In this document: positions 17,480 through 26,346 of the stretch, in pieces
Position numbering within the stretch: position 1 is the first letter of the stretch
Layout of the letters: each line of letters begins with the position of its first letter
DNA from: Nocardia arthritidis NBRC 100137
GTDB taxonomy: Bacteria; Actinomycetota; Actinomycetes; Mycobacteriales; Mycobacteriaceae
Reading direction: 5' to 3'
NCBI RefSeq assembly: GCF_001612765.1
Contig: NZ_BDBB01000026.1
Location: forward strand, 1 to 64,000
Length of the DNA: 64,000 nucleotides
Position numbers and translations under genes: made by a program
The notes under the pieces: model-generated
What the model was told of the DNA's origin: nothing
The model's database searches: none
Seen by the model: only the letters and a program-made list of their open reading frames with translations

Positions 17480-18190
17480 CTACTTGGCCGGGGGGACGAA
17501 CGGCTGATTGACCGTAGTGAAGTACTGGACGAGGGCGGCGACGGCGACGGGCGCGGTGATGAAGAGTTGGCCGGCGAGCGTGCCCAGCGCGCCGACTGCC
17601 AGGATGCCGCCCAGACAGCCGACGGCGGCGGCCGGAATGAACGGACCGAACATACCCACGATCGTCGCGGCCGCGACCGTGGCCCCCGCGATGCCGCCGA
17701 GCACACAGCCGACGAGGCCGCCGCCGAGGCCGCCGACGACGGTGCCGATCGCGGCGCCCGTCGCGATGGTGTCCTTCAGCCGGGTGAAGGCCGCGACTTC
17801 GCGCTCGTACGGCGTCCTCCAGTGTGCCGAGTCCTCGAATGGAAGGGCGACGGGCCGGTATGCCGCGTGCTCGAGGTCGAACAGTGGTGTGAGCGTGGCG
17901 GTCCGGCCACTGATGTCGGCCGCGATCGGGAAGACGAAATCGTCGACACGAAACTCCAGGGGCGTGCCCGCCAGTAGCGTGCCGTCGGTCGCCTCGATCG
18001 CGAATACCCCGTTCTCGGCCTGCAAGGAGCCCGAGTCGATCTGGACGACCACGCCCTCGGCGGAGGTGGTGGCGGTGTAGTTGACCACTTCCGCGCCGGC
18101 ATCCGGAGCCGCGGCGACGGCATGTCCGGCCGAGACGCAGGCAATCGTGACTGCGAGCGTCGATACCGTGGCGATCTTGCGCAAAACCAT
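17480..18190 (-). CDS. Secreted/membrane protein with glycine-zipper segment (DUF8020-like)
   Basis: A 236-residue protein with a signal peptide (KIATVSTLAVTIACVSAGHAVA) and a compact N-terminal beta-rich domain (about 30-130). A long Gly/Ala-rich hydrophobic stretch follows (about 145-215), with glycine-zipper spacing such as GTVVGGLGGGLVG and GGIAGATVAAA. The plan resembles nocardial secreted proteins often labelled DUF8020; the role of the zipper is unknown, but pore-like or membrane-inserting behaviour is conceivable. It follows the PepSY gene on the same strand after 33 bases, so the two may be cotranscribed. The DUF number is from memory and moderate. Confidence 0.6.
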   Translation of the reverse strand: MVLRKIATVSTLAVTIACVSAGHAVAAAPDAGAEVVNYTATTSAEGVVVQIDSGSLQAENGVFAIEATDGTLLAGTPLEFRVDDFVFPIAADISGRTATLTPLFDLEHAAYRPVALPFEDSAHWRTPYEREVAAFTRLKDTIATGAAIGTVVGGLGGGLVGCVLGGIAGATVAAATIVGMFGPFIPAAAVGCLGGILAVGALGTLAGQLFITAPVAVAALVQYFTTVNQPFVPPAK

Positions 18191-18223
18191 GTCTGGGGAA
18201 CCTTGTCCTTCGCTGTGCTGCCG

Positions 18224-18601
18224 TCAGTCCTGTTTCACCGTGCCGAGGACGGCCCCGCTGGTCGCGTCGATCGTCACCTCGTGCTCGATGCCGTCAGGCG
18301 TGCGGAGTTCGACCTCCCACACCGTCGTCGCCCCCTCGGCGTCGAGTTCGGCGGAAACCACGGTGCTACCGGGCACCGCTTGCAGCGCCTTGTCGACGGC
18401 TTGCTGCCTGCCGATCGCGGGAGCCGCGGTGAGTTCCCAGTCGTGATCGGACAGATACGCGGCGACGCGGTGCCTGCCGGGCGCCTGATCATCGGTGGCG
18501 GCGTACAGCGCCACGGGCCCACCGACGAGGACAGCGGCGACAGCGGCGCCTGCGAGGAGCCCGCGCCGACCGGACAGTGCCCGGCGAACAGTGGCTTTCA
18601 T
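18224..18601 (-). CDS. Membrane-anchored PepSY-domain protein
   Basis: A 125-residue protein with a single N-terminal anchor or signal (LLAGAAVAAVLVGGPVALYAA) and one PepSY domain. The domain pattern is AVDKALQAVPGSTVVSAELD, a Trp-Glu-Val strand (TVWEVELRTPDG), HEVTIDATSGAVLG and a C-terminal Lys. PepSY domains often inhibit proteases or act with two-component systems. An unusually good ribosome site, AGGAGG, precedes the ATG. Upstream lies a set of CCTGAA repeats. No sensor kinase is next to it. Confidence 0.83.
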   Translation of the reverse strand: MKATVRRALSGRRGLLAGAAVAAVLVGGPVALYAATDDQAPGRHRVAAYLSDHDWELTAAPAIGRQQAVDKALQAVPGSTVVSAELDAEGATTVWEVELRTPDGIEHEVTIDATSGAVLGTVKQD

Positions 18602-19100
18602 CCTGAAACCTCCTATGCGAGTTGTGATCCGAAGATGTGGATCACCTTCGCAGGCAGCGGCTTAAGGCAGCCTGAAGTCACCTGAAATCCGTTTCAGGAA
18701 CGGCGAATTGCGGTATTTCATGCCATCGCCGGACCGGCGGCGTTAAGGTCGGTCTCGGGTCGGGGTTTCCGGGGGTTTTCGCATTCGTCTCCGTCGGTCA
18801 GTCCCGGCGCCGCCCGCGTCGGCCGTGCCCGCTGCTCAGCCGACGCCGAGGCGCGAGGGTGGGTGCGCTCGATCCCCTCCGACTGCACCCACCTTCCCGA
18901 ATCGCCTCAGCGCGAGGTACCCGACCGCCGCGGCAGCGGGTGCCGCAGGGTGACAGCCCCGGTTCAAGTGGCGCCCAAGCCCGATATGCCGGGCCAGGAG
19001 GGCTATTTGGCCTGCGAAGTGTTCGATGAGCTCCCGGGAGCTGGGATCGACATCGCATACACCGGCGATGACTTGCGGCAGGTCCGGCAACGGGCGCGTG
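18602..19100. other. Gene-free stretch of about 500 bp upstream of the PepSY gene
   Basis: No frame resembles a protein. The first 100 bases hold the PepSY ribosome site and CCTGAA repeats; the rest is GC-rich with no clear hairpin. Short frames reading LIEHFAGQIALLARH on the minus strand were considered but have no family and no start. Confidence 0.5.
18671..18698. promoter_or_regulatory. CCTGAA direct repeats plus inverted copy upstream of PepSY gene
   Basis: CCTGAA occurs at 18671 and 18681 (10-bp period), and its complement TTCAGG at 18693-18698. A helical-turn direct repeat like this is the usual binding pattern of OmpR/PhoB-type response regulators, which often control PepSY genes. It lies about 70 bases upstream of the ATG. 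Confidence 0.5.
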
Positions 19101-20117
19101 TCAGTCCTTCCGGTCGTGCAGGGCTTCGACCAGATCGGCCACATCCGCCGCGTTCGGCGCGTAGCCCGGGAAATAGCAGCACACCTCCTCGATTCCGGCG
19201 CCGAAGCGGGTGCGGATCTGCGCGGCGCACTCTTCCGGTGTGCCCGCTACCCCGATCGTGCGCACCATCTCGTCGGTCACCAGCGCCCGCATCTCGGCGA
19301 ACCCGCCCGTCTTGGACAACGCGTTGAGCCTGGAGTGCGACTGTGCCCAGCCCTCGACCTCGAGCACGGGACGATAGGCCGGGGTGGACCCGTAGAACGC
19401 GATCAGGGAGCCCACCCCGTCCATCGCGGCGGTCAGCGCTTCCTCGGTGCGGCCGAGTGCGACCATCACCTGCGCGATCACCGGGAACCCCTCCGGGGTC
19501 CGGCCGGACCGGCGCAGGCCCTCGGCGACGGCGGGCAGGGTGCGCTCGGTGAAGTGACGCTCGCTGTTGAACGGCATCACCAGCAGCCCGTCGGCGACCT
19601 CGGCGGCCTTGCGGGTCATCACCGGTCCGAGCGCGCCCATCAGCACCGGCGGCGGACCGAAGGGATTCGGTCCGGGGTCGAACGTGGGCGGTAGCAGAGT
19701 GTGCGTGTAGTACTTGCCGCGGAAGTTCAACGGCGCCCGGCCTTCCCACGCGGCGAAAATCGCCCGCACCGCCGTCACGCTCTCCGCGGTACGTTCCGCG
19801 GGCGCGCCCCAAGTGCTGCCGTAGCGCTTTTCGATGTGGGCGCGGATCTGTGAGCCCAACCCCAGCCGGAACCGTCCCTCGCTGTAGACCTGCAGGTCGT
19901 AGGCCGCGTGTGCCAGGTGCATCGGGCTGCGCGGCCCGGCGATCGCCACGTTCGTCATCAGCTCCAGCGACGTCGTGCCGGCGGCGACGACGAGGGGGAA
20001 GAACACGTCGTGTGGGCCCTCGAAGGTGAACAGGCCGTCGGCCCCGGTCTCGGCCAGCTCCCGCGCGTCGGTCGCGACCCGCCGTGGCGCTCCGGTGACC
20101 TGTAGATGGACCTTCAC
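19101..20117 (-). CDS. F420-dependent LLM-class oxidoreductase (TIGR03617-like)
   Basis: A 338-residue luciferase-like TIM-barrel protein. Family marks include DGLFTFEGPHDVFFPLVVAA near residue 28, MTNVAIAGPRSPMHLAHAAYDL, and RFRLGLGSQIRAHIEKRYG, the cofactor-binding loop of F420-type members. It closes with RTRFGAGIEEVCCYFPGY. Such enzymes transfer hydride to or from F420 on diverse substrates; the actual substrate is unknown. The GTG start follows GGAGG at a good distance. A second LLM oxidoreductase of a different subgroup lies at 49574. Confidence 0.87.
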   Translation of the reverse strand: MKVHLQVTGAPRRVATDARELAETGADGLFTFEGPHDVFFPLVVAAGTTSLELMTNVAIAGPRSPMHLAHAAYDLQVYSEGRFRLGLGSQIRAHIEKRYGSTWGAPAERTAESVTAVRAIFAAWEGRAPLNFRGKYYTHTLLPPTFDPGPNPFGPPPVLMGALGPVMTRKAAEVADGLLVMPFNSERHFTERTLPAVAEGLRRSGRTPEGFPVIAQVMVALGRTEEALTAAMDGVGSLIAFYGSTPAYRPVLEVEGWAQSHSRLNALSKTGGFAEMRALVTDEMVRTIGVAGTPEECAAQIRTRFGAGIEEVCCYFPGYAPNAADVADLVEALHDRKD

Positions 20118-20371
20118 TTCGACCTCCGTCGGTCATCGGCGCGCCACGCCTTCCGCGACGCGACGACCCCATCGTATGGACAGCACTCCGTGCATGTGTC
20201 CAGTCCGACGGGGAATCCGCCGGCGGGCTCCCGTGGCCGGGGCTACGGGCCGACCGGCGCCGGGCTACCGCGACTCTCGCGCCGCGGAATCCTCGCCGCC
20301 CGCGGCGGCGATGATCCGGCACCGCGGGCGAGTCCGGTATCCCGCGCGGTCACGGCGGGTTCGGGGCGCGG

Positions 20372-20917
20372 TCACAGACCGGGGAGCCGGTTCTCGCGCA
20401 GCGTGACCACGACGACGATGTCTCCGTAGGGAGCCGCGCCCATGGCCAGTCTGTGCGCGAGGCGCGCCAAGCCGACACGTCTTCCGTATTTGGTGTCCAT
20501 GCCGGTCCGCACCTGCTCGAACAGCGGTCCGGTCCGGAGCAATTCGGCCATGCCTTGGTGCTGGCGCGACCCGAGAGCCGGCTCGCCGTGCCAGTCCCCC
20601 GCCTGCACGATGACCCGGCGGTCGCGTGCCAGGTGCCGGGCCTCACTCGAATGCGAGGAGATCCGGAACGCCAGACGCCCGTGGTCGACCGGTAACACCA
20701 GGTGTGGCACGGTATTCCAGTGTCGCGATGCCTCCGGTCGCGGGTAGGTCACCAGCACTGCGCTCGCATCCCACCACAGCATCCCCGGCTGCCATTCGCT
20801 GGGACGGTTCGGTACGGCGAGGACGCGATGCGCCGCCGGGAGTGCGTTGTCTCGCCATGGGGTGTATCCGTGGACTCCGCTGCCGAGCGAGGAGCCGCCG
20901 TGCGCTGCATAGGTCAT
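20372..20917 (-). CDS. Pyridoxamine-5'-phosphate-oxidase-like flavin/F420-binding protein
   Basis: A 181-residue split-barrel protein. The core has VLPVDHGRLAFRISSHSSEA, LARDRRVIVQAGDW and a later strand near AELLRTGP, the layout of PPOX-fold FMN- or F420-binding proteins. An extra N-terminal 60 residues (AAHGGSS... WQPGMLWWDASAVLVTYPRP) is unusual. The ATG at 20917 is chosen for its GGAGG site; the frame extends upstream to 21028 without one. It sits near an F420-type oxidoreductase, so shared F420 use is plausible. The reaction is unknown. Confidence 0.6.
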   Translation of the reverse strand: MTYAAHGGSSLGSGVHGYTPWRDNALPAAHRVLAVPNRPSEWQPGMLWWDASAVLVTYPRPEASRHWNTVPHLVLPVDHGRLAFRISSHSSEARHLARDRRVIVQAGDWHGEPALGSRQHQGMAELLRTGPLFEQVRTGMDTKYGRRVGLARLAHRLAMGAAPYGDIVVVVTLRENRLPGL

Positions 20918-21156
20918 GCGTGGGAACCTCCGGGACAGGTGCGAGTGGGGAATTTCCGATCCGATCTCCGTATTGCGATCGGCGCCGTGGCGCCGCGGCG
21001 ATGGCGTCCAGGCCCGACGCCAGGCCACCGGGGGTGACCGTCAGAAAATCTACTCAGGCAATCATAGATTTTGTGTACCACCAGGCTCATGGTGCGTGCA
21101 AGGACATGGTCGTGTCGTCGCGCGGCGTCATGCTCCGCGCCCGGCCGGGAAGGCGG

Positions 21157-21852
21157 TCACGACCGTCCGGTTCGGACCGGCGGGCCCGGATCGCGTTCAC
21201 GGAAGCGGGCCCTCGCGAGCCTGCCGTAGGCAAGGCGCGAGGACATGATGCCGGTCAGCAGGGCGCCGTTCGCCACGGCCACCAAGGCGACCACCGCGAA
21301 CACCTTGTCCGGCATACCTCCGGCCAGGCGCACCACCTCGAGGAGCGGACCACTCGAGTTCGCCAGCCGGTCGGTGGGTACCGCCGCACCGGCCACCACC
21401 CCGATCAGCAAGTACACGCCACCGGCGGTGAGCAACGCGCCGAAGAGCGCGCGCGGATAGGACCTGCGCGGGTCGGCGACTTCCTCCGCCAGATTCACCG
21501 AGGTCTCGAACCCGGCGAACGAGTAGAAGGCCAGGACGGCGCCCGCGAGAGTCGCGCCGACAACGCCCTGCTCCGCTGTCCCCACCTCGGTGAGCCGGCC
21601 CGGATCGGCGTCCCCCCGAACGATCACCCACGCGCCGAGCCCGATGACCAGCACGAGCCCGCCGAGTTCGACCAGCGTCGCGGCCACGTTGGCGCCCAGC
21701 GACTCTTTGATCCCGGAGACGTTGAGCAACGCCAACGCGGTGAGGAACACCACCACCACGAGCGCGGTGGGCAAACTCACCAGGGCGCGTAGGTAATCCG
21801 CCGCGAACGCCCTGCTCAGCGCCGCCACCGACACGACACCCGCCGCGAGCAT
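21157..21852 (-). pseudogene. Broken APC-family amino-acid permease
   Basis: Of a permease normally about 450-500 residues with 12 membrane helices, only the middle remains, roughly helices 4 to 9. Recognisable parts are VVSVAALSRAFAADYL, ALALLNVSGIKESLGANV, YSFAGFETSVNLAEEVADPRR, PRALFGALLTAG and GIMSSRLAYG. The first three helices are absent in every frame. At the 3' end the reading frame slips after SRLAYG: the next frame continues with QAREGPLP, the expected homologue of a typical YGMAREGLLP, and then stops. Truncation at both ends plus a frameshift make transport activity very unlikely. Confidence 0.82.
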
Positions 21853-22122
21853 GCAGCGCCACAGAGCGGCGGATACCCGCGTTACCGGCGCTGAAGCTAC
21901 TCGCGATGGCGCGCCTTGTCGCGATGATCCTCACACCGGCGTTCATCGGCGCCCCAACGTACCCTCCACCGCGATCGAATCCGCACGGCTCCACATTGAT
22001 TCCGCGACGAGCACCATGCCGGATGAGCGTGATCGACGCGCGAGTGTGCCTCGTGAGGCGGTTCACGCGCTGCCGTGCCGGTGGTGGCGCATACCGATTC
22101 CGCCCGGGGGAAAACTGGTTCG

Positions 22123-22797
22123 GTGACGAACAACGCGCCATCGGGACCGGCGCCGACGGTCCCGATCTCGAAGAGAACGGGCAGTTTCCAATTCTGGTTC
22201 GCCGACCAACGCTGGGCATGGTCGGACGAGGTCGCGGCCCTGCATGGTTACGCGCCGGGTGAGGTGACGCCGACCACGGAATTGCTCTTGGCCCACAAAC
22301 ATCCCGACGATCGAGCCGAGGTCGCCGACACCCTCGCGACAGCGGTGCGAACCGGGCTGCCGTTCAGCGGCCGCCACCGCATCATCGATACCGCGGGAAT
22401 CGTGCACCACGTGCTGGTGGTGGGAGATCAGATGCGTGATTCCGGCGGCGCGGTGGTCGGCACGGCGGGGTTCTATATCGATGTCACCGACACCGTCGAC
22501 GAGGAACGCCAGGAAGTCATCGACGGGACCCTGCCGGAAATGGTGGCCTCCCGCGAAGTGATCGAGCAGGCCAAGGGCGCCTTGATGCTGGTGTACGGGA
22601 TATCGGCCGATCAGGCGTTTCGCGTGCTGACCTGGCGTTCGCAGGAGACGAATACGAAATTGCGCGTTGTGGCCGAGCAACTGGTTGGCGCGCTGATCGA
22701 ATTCGGTGGCGCCGAGATGCAGACGCGTACCCGCTTCGACCACGTGCTGCTCACCGTGCACGCACGCACGCCCGATCCAGGACCACCGTCGACGTGA
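22123..22797 (+). CDS. PAS-ANTAR RNA-binding regulator
   Basis: A 224-residue protein with a PAS domain of the PAS_3 type (FWFADQRWAWSDEVAALHGY, then HRIIDTAGIVHHVLVVGD, then AGFYIDVTDT). A C-terminal ANTAR domain follows (REVIEQAKGALMLVYGISADQAFRVL, with the conserved Ala and WRSQETNTKLR). ANTAR proteins bind paired hairpins in nascent mRNA and prevent termination; the PAS part would sense the signal. Nocardial and mycobacterial genomes carry several. The GTG at 22123 follows CCCGGGGGA; an upstream GTG at 22075 is also in frame. A close paralogue with a frameshift lies at 39999-40675. Confidence 0.85.
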   Translation: MTNNAPSGPAPTVPISKRTGSFQFWFADQRWAWSDEVAALHGYAPGEVTPTTELLLAHKHPDDRAEVADTLATAVRTGLPFSGRHRIIDTAGIVHHVLVVGDQMRDSGGAVVGTAGFYIDVTDTVDEERQEVIDGTLPEMVASREVIEQAKGALMLVYGISADQAFRVLTWRSQETNTKLRVVAEQLVGALIEFGGAEMQTRTRFDHVLLTVHARTPDPGPPST

Positions 22798-22877
22798 TCG
22801 CGCCGGTCGTAACCACCGCGCCCCGATTGACGTGAACCGGGACGGGTAGATCGAAGCAACATGGAAAGGGGTTTGTC

Positions 22878-23030
22878 ATGGCACGCGAGAAAGACAAGGA
22901 CGACCAGGACAGCGGCGAGCCCAAAGGAGGCAGGCCCGGTCCGACCGATCAGGACCGCCACGGTGGAATGGCGACCCGGGAGGTAGCCCCGGAACTGACC
23001 ACCGATGAGGCGCGAGAACCGCCGGACTGA
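22878..23030 (+). CDS. Small hydrophilic protein, 50 residues
   Basis: An ATG with the strong ribosome site GGAAAGGGG (22863-22871) opens a 50-codon frame ending in TGA. The product is highly charged and Gly/Pro/Asp-rich (begins AREKDKDDQDSGEP; later GGRPGPTDQD), with no hydrophobic core or Cys, so it is probably disordered. It follows the ANTAR gene by 80 bases on the same strand and is followed by a terminator-like hairpin, which supports a real transcript. No family is recognised; stress-related disordered proteins of this kind are common in these bacteria. Confidence 0.6.
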   Translation: MAREKDKDDQDSGEPKGGRPGPTDQDRHGGMATREVAPELTTDEAREPPD

Positions 23031-23116
23031 TTTGTTCGACCTCGACAGCGGTACCGGAGCAGGCCGATATGAAAGCGCGCGCCGGTCCGAATTGCCCTGA
23101 GACCGCGCGAACCAAC

Positions 23117-23152
23117 CGAGCCCCGCACCGGTCTGCATCGGTTCGGGGCTCG
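23117..23152. terminator. Terminator-like hairpin after the small protein gene
   Basis: A 16-bp stem (left arm begins CGAGCCCCG, right arm ends CGGGGCTCG) with two mismatches and a CTGC loop lies between the plus-strand small gene and the convergent oxygenase-like gene. There is no clear T-run, as is usual in these genomes. It could serve both directions. Confidence 0.55.
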
Positions 23153-23274
23153 CTCGGGGGTATTCGTGCCTATCCACCGATCGCTCGGTAGCTTGACCCC
23201 ACAAATGTACCGGGTAGCGCGCGATATCGCCAAATCCGAGTCCAGCAGCGGCCGAATGGTTTAGCCACATGACC

Positions 23275-24183
23275 TCAGATGAGGTTCTTCTGCTTGCGGA
23301 TGCGCCGTCGCAGGTCGACCATCAGACCGTGCGATCCGCCATGGCGGAGGAAGCGCGGAATGAAGCGGTTGACGAAGGAGACGAACACGAACAAGTTCTC
23401 GAAGCGCCGCTGGTCGGCGGCGGTCCATTCCACCCGCAGTTGTTCCCGGAAGATCGGGGCCAGAAATCCGATGGTGAGAAACCGGAGCAGGTTGCGGAAA
23501 GGCAGCCGAAGATACCAGTGGATCATGCGCAGCTCGAGCAAGTTCCCGAGGTAGTCCCGGACGTAGTCGTCCAGCGCGACTTGCTCGCACGCGGTGTTCC
23601 AATATTCGTCGAATTCGGCTCGGGTGGCGGGCCACATGTCCTCGGTCACCTGCAGGGTGGTGCCCAGGGTGGAGGACGAGGCATAGAACGCTTCGGCCTG
23701 CTCGTCGTTCATTCTTCCGTGCAACAACTGGTAGGTGTCCTCGAAGCCGATGTAAAGACAAGCGGCCACCCACAATTGGAGGTTGCGGTCGAAGGCGTTG
23801 TACTTCACCGGCGCCCCCGGAGCCGAATGCACTTGCCGATGCGCCACATTCACCGCTTCGCGATAGGCCTTACGCTCTTCCTCGGTGCCGAGGATGGCGA
23901 CCGCGAGATATTGCGTCGTCGTACGCGCGCGTTTCCACGGATGCTTCATCAGCGATCCGGATTCCACTTTGCTTTCGGCCACACCGTAACCCACCCCCGG
24001 CCGAGCCATCTGCATGACGACGTTCGCCGCGGCGCCGGCGAAGGACCAGAAGTCCAAAGCGTCGGTGAGCTCGAGCGGCCGCTTGGTGAACGGTTGATGC
24101 GTGACGCTGATACCGATCCGGGTGTGATCCTTGGTCAGCGGCACACCGTGGTCGCGATCGGATTGATGAGCCACTGCGGTCAT
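23275..24183 (-). CDS. MpaB-type oxygenase-like protein (DUF2236)
   Basis: A 302-residue DUF2236 protein, a family that includes the fungal ER oxygenase MpaB and the rubber oxygenase Lcp. It has an early GAAANVVMQMARPGVGYGV block, an Arg-Thr-Thr segment (KRARTTTQYL), NVAHRQVHSAPG with a putative heme-ligand His, and NLQLWVAACLYIGFEDTY. The ATG at 24183 has AAGGA eight bases upstream. Members are thought to bind b-type heme and oxidise hydrophobic substrates. The gene follows the mce operon on the same strand after a 276-bp AT-rich spacer, so it probably has its own promoter. Confidence 0.8.
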   Translation of the reverse strand: MTAVAHQSDRDHGVPLTKDHTRIGISVTHQPFTKRPLELTDALDFWSFAGAAANVVMQMARPGVGYGVAESKVESGSLMKHPWKRARTTTQYLAVAILGTEEERKAYREAVNVAHRQVHSAPGAPVKYNAFDRNLQLWVAACLYIGFEDTYQLLHGRMNDEQAEAFYASSSTLGTTLQVTEDMWPATRAEFDEYWNTACEQVALDDYVRDYLGNLLELRMIHWYLRLPFRNLLRFLTIGFLAPIFREQLRVEWTAADQRRFENLFVFVSFVNRFIPRFLRHGGSHGLMVDLRRRIRKQKNLI

Positions 24184-24339
24184 CGGGATGTCCTTCCATC
24201 TGCGTTCACACGTCGCGCGACCAGGCGAATCAGTCGCACCGACCCAGCCGAACACCGAACCTTACATTTATGTTACTGATAATTCTACCTATTTCACAGC
24301 GATGATCAAGGACAAAATGCTCGCTGAGGTGGACTCTTA

Positions 24340-24352
24340 CGGGAAGTTCCCG
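24340..24352. promoter_or_regulatory. CGGGAA-G-TTCCCG dyad upstream of the MpaB-like gene
   Basis: A perfect 6+1+6 inverted repeat sits in an AT-rich spacer (24184-24459) between the end of the mce operon and the MpaB-like gene. On the minus strand no T-run follows, which favours an operator over a terminator. Confidence 0.45.
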
Positions 24353-24459
24353 AACTTATGTTTCTGATTGTTGTTTGTTAAAGCGCTATCGGGGGGCGAT
24401 CCGGTCTTCATCTGCGTCGCATCGCCGAGCCGGGTTCCACGCGAGCCCGGCGGACGCGG

Positions 24460-25158
24460 TCAGGGCTGCGGCGGCAGGGCCAACGGCGAGTTGACCTTGT
24501 TCACCAACCACCGGTCACCGACCTTCTCCAGGCGCATCACCATCGAGAGCTGTCCCGGCGCGGGCTTGCCCTTGGTGCCGAGACTGGTGATGGTCTGGCC
24601 GATCACCACGATCGCTTCCGCGGAGCGCTCGTCACCGGCGCGGATCGCGCACTGTACGTCGCGCGTGGCCGAGGTGACCTGGCCTTGGCCGAGCACCTCA
24701 CGCAGTTCGGCGCTGGTGGACTCGAATTGTTTCTTCCAGTCACCGGTGGCGCCGTCACCGACAGCGGTGAAGTAGGCGTCGAGGTTCTTCGAGTCGTAGT
24801 TCGCCAGGATGGGCGCATAGCGGCAGGCCGCGGCGCGCGCGTCCTCCTGCGCCGCCAGCAGATCCTTGCTGTTGTCGTTCTGGACGTACCAATAGCCGGC
24901 GCAGGCCACCGACACGCCCACGAGGATCGCGGCAGCCGAGCGCAGCGCGATCGGCCCGGGACGCCCGAGCGAAAAGCCGCGCAGTCGATTCCGACGACCG
25001 GCGGATGCCGCGGTGCCCGCATCGGATTCCGCGCCGCCGTCCACCCGCTCAGCGGTCGTGTCCCCGGAGCCGGCTTTCACCGGCTCGACAGCGCGCTCCT
25101 CCGCTCGAGTCGCGGGCGACTCGGCTTCGGCGATCGGCTCGACGTCTTCACTGTTCAT
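24460..25158 (-). CDS. Mce-associated membrane protein (Mam)
   Basis: A 232-residue protein. It has an acidic disordered N-terminus (about 1-65), one membrane helix (AILVGVSVACAGYWYV, about 77-92) and an outer domain of the Mam/SnoaL-like type with LLAAQEDARAAACRYAP, LRYVQ-like elements and a C-terminal DRWLVNKVNSP. Mam proteins stabilise Mce transporters; in M. tuberculosis they follow mceF, as here, nine bases after the mceF stop. Only one Mam gene is present in this operon. Confidence 0.87.
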   Translation of the reverse strand: MNSEDVEPIAEAESPATRAEERAVEPVKAGSGDTTAERVDGGAESDAGTAASAGRRNRLRGFSLGRPGPIALRSAAAILVGVSVACAGYWYVQNDNSKDLLAAQEDARAAACRYAPILANYDSKNLDAYFTAVGDGATGDWKKQFESTSAELREVLGQGQVTSATRDVQCAIRAGDERSAEAIVVIGQTITSLGTKGKPAPGQLSMVMRLEKVGDRWLVNKVNSPLALPPQP

Positions 25159-25167
25159 CGGAATCTC

Positions 25168-26346
25168 CTAGTTGCCGGGGACCGGGCGCGACAGCTCGTC
25201 GCCGGTGACGCCCGGCGGTCGGGTCGAACCGTTGTCCGGGATGTCGGGACGTGGCGCATTCGCCGAACCGCGTACCTGCAGGGCGGGATCGCTGGTGACG
25301 CAGTAGTTGTAGAGCGGGATCCGGGTATCGGTCATCTTGTCCGTGGGCACGACGGGAATGGTGTCGTACTCGCATGTGGGGCGCGGCCAGATGTCGACCA
25401 GTGTGTAGAAGGCGTTGTCATGGGCGGGTATGCCCAGTGCCTCCGACCCGACCCGTAGCGCCGGGAACAGGGCCGAGATGGCCGGTGCGCGCAGCTTGGC
25501 GGCCCTGGTGATCGCGACGAAGTTCGTGACCAGATCGGTGAGGGGGTCCTGGGTGCGGGAGACGAAACCGCCGAGGGTACGGAGCTGAACCGGCCCTTCG
25601 TCCAGGAGGTGACGCACTTCCTGGTCCGCCGCGGTCAGCTGCTCGAACAGCACACCTCCCGCGCGAGTGAGCGTCGCGAGGTCCGGCTGCGCATGCGAGG
25701 TCGTCTCCGCGATCACCTCGAGGTTCTCGATCAACTGCCGTGTCTGCGGCAGCAGATCGGTCAGTCCGGCCATGGCACGGCTGATGCCCGACACCATGTT
25801 CCGCAACTGGTCGGGACCGCCCGCCAGGGCCTTGTCGAGTTCGTCGACGATGACATTCAGCCGGTCCGGGTTCATGCCCGCGATGAAGCCGCTGAGGTTG
25901 GTGAGCACCGACTGCACCGTTACCGGGACGGTGGTCTGGGAGCGTTCCACCAACGCCCCGTCGGTGAGGTAGGGACCGGTATCGGAGTCCGGGCGGAAGT
26001 CCAGGTACTGCTCGCCCGCCGCCGACAATCGGCCGACGGCGACCGTGCCGCCCACCGGGATCTTCGCCGAGGAGTCGATCTCGGCGACGGCCGCGATGCC
26101 GCTGCCCGCGACTTTCACCTCGCGGACCCTTCCCACCCTGGTGCCGCGGAAGGTGACGTCGTTGCCCGCCGACAATCCGCCCGACGATTGGAGCTCCACC
26201 GTCACCGAGTAGTTGCTCGACAGCGGATTGATCCGCAGGACTTCCGCGCCGAGATACGCCGCGCCGAGAACCAGCACCACGACCAATCCCAGGTTGGCGA
26301 GTGCGACGCGGTGCCGTACGAGCCATTGCCACAAGGGAGGATTCAT
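25168..26346 (-). CDS. mceF: MCE-family protein MceF
   Basis: A 392-residue Mce subunit. An N-terminal helix (LANLGLVVVLVLGAAYLGA) is followed by an MlaD/MCE domain (about 45-125, with GLSAGNDVTFRGTRVGRV), a long helical region (about 150-300, LSGFIAGMNPDRLNVIVDEL) and a Cys-containing C-terminal tail. MCE domains stack into a channel across the periplasm for lipids. Being the last of six mce genes makes it MceF. Its ATG overlaps the mceE stop as ATGA. Confidence 0.9.
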   Translation of the reverse strand: MNPPLWQWLVRHRVALANLGLVVVLVLGAAYLGAEVLRINPLSSNYSVTVELQSSGGLSAGNDVTFRGTRVGRVREVKVAGSGIAAVAEIDSSAKIPVGGTVAVGRLSAAGEQYLDFRPDSDTGPYLTDGALVERSQTTVPVTVQSVLTNLSGFIAGMNPDRLNVIVDELDKALAGGPDQLRNMVSGISRAMAGLTDLLPQTRQLIENLEVIAETTSHAQPDLATLTRAGGVLFEQLTAADQEVRHLLDEGPVQLRTLGGFVSRTQDPLTDLVTNFVAITRAAKLRAPAISALFPALRVGSEALGIPAHDNAFYTLVDIWPRPTCEYDTIPVVPTDKMTDTRIPLYNYCVTSDPALQVRGSANAPRPDIPDNGSTRPPGVTGDELSRPVPGN

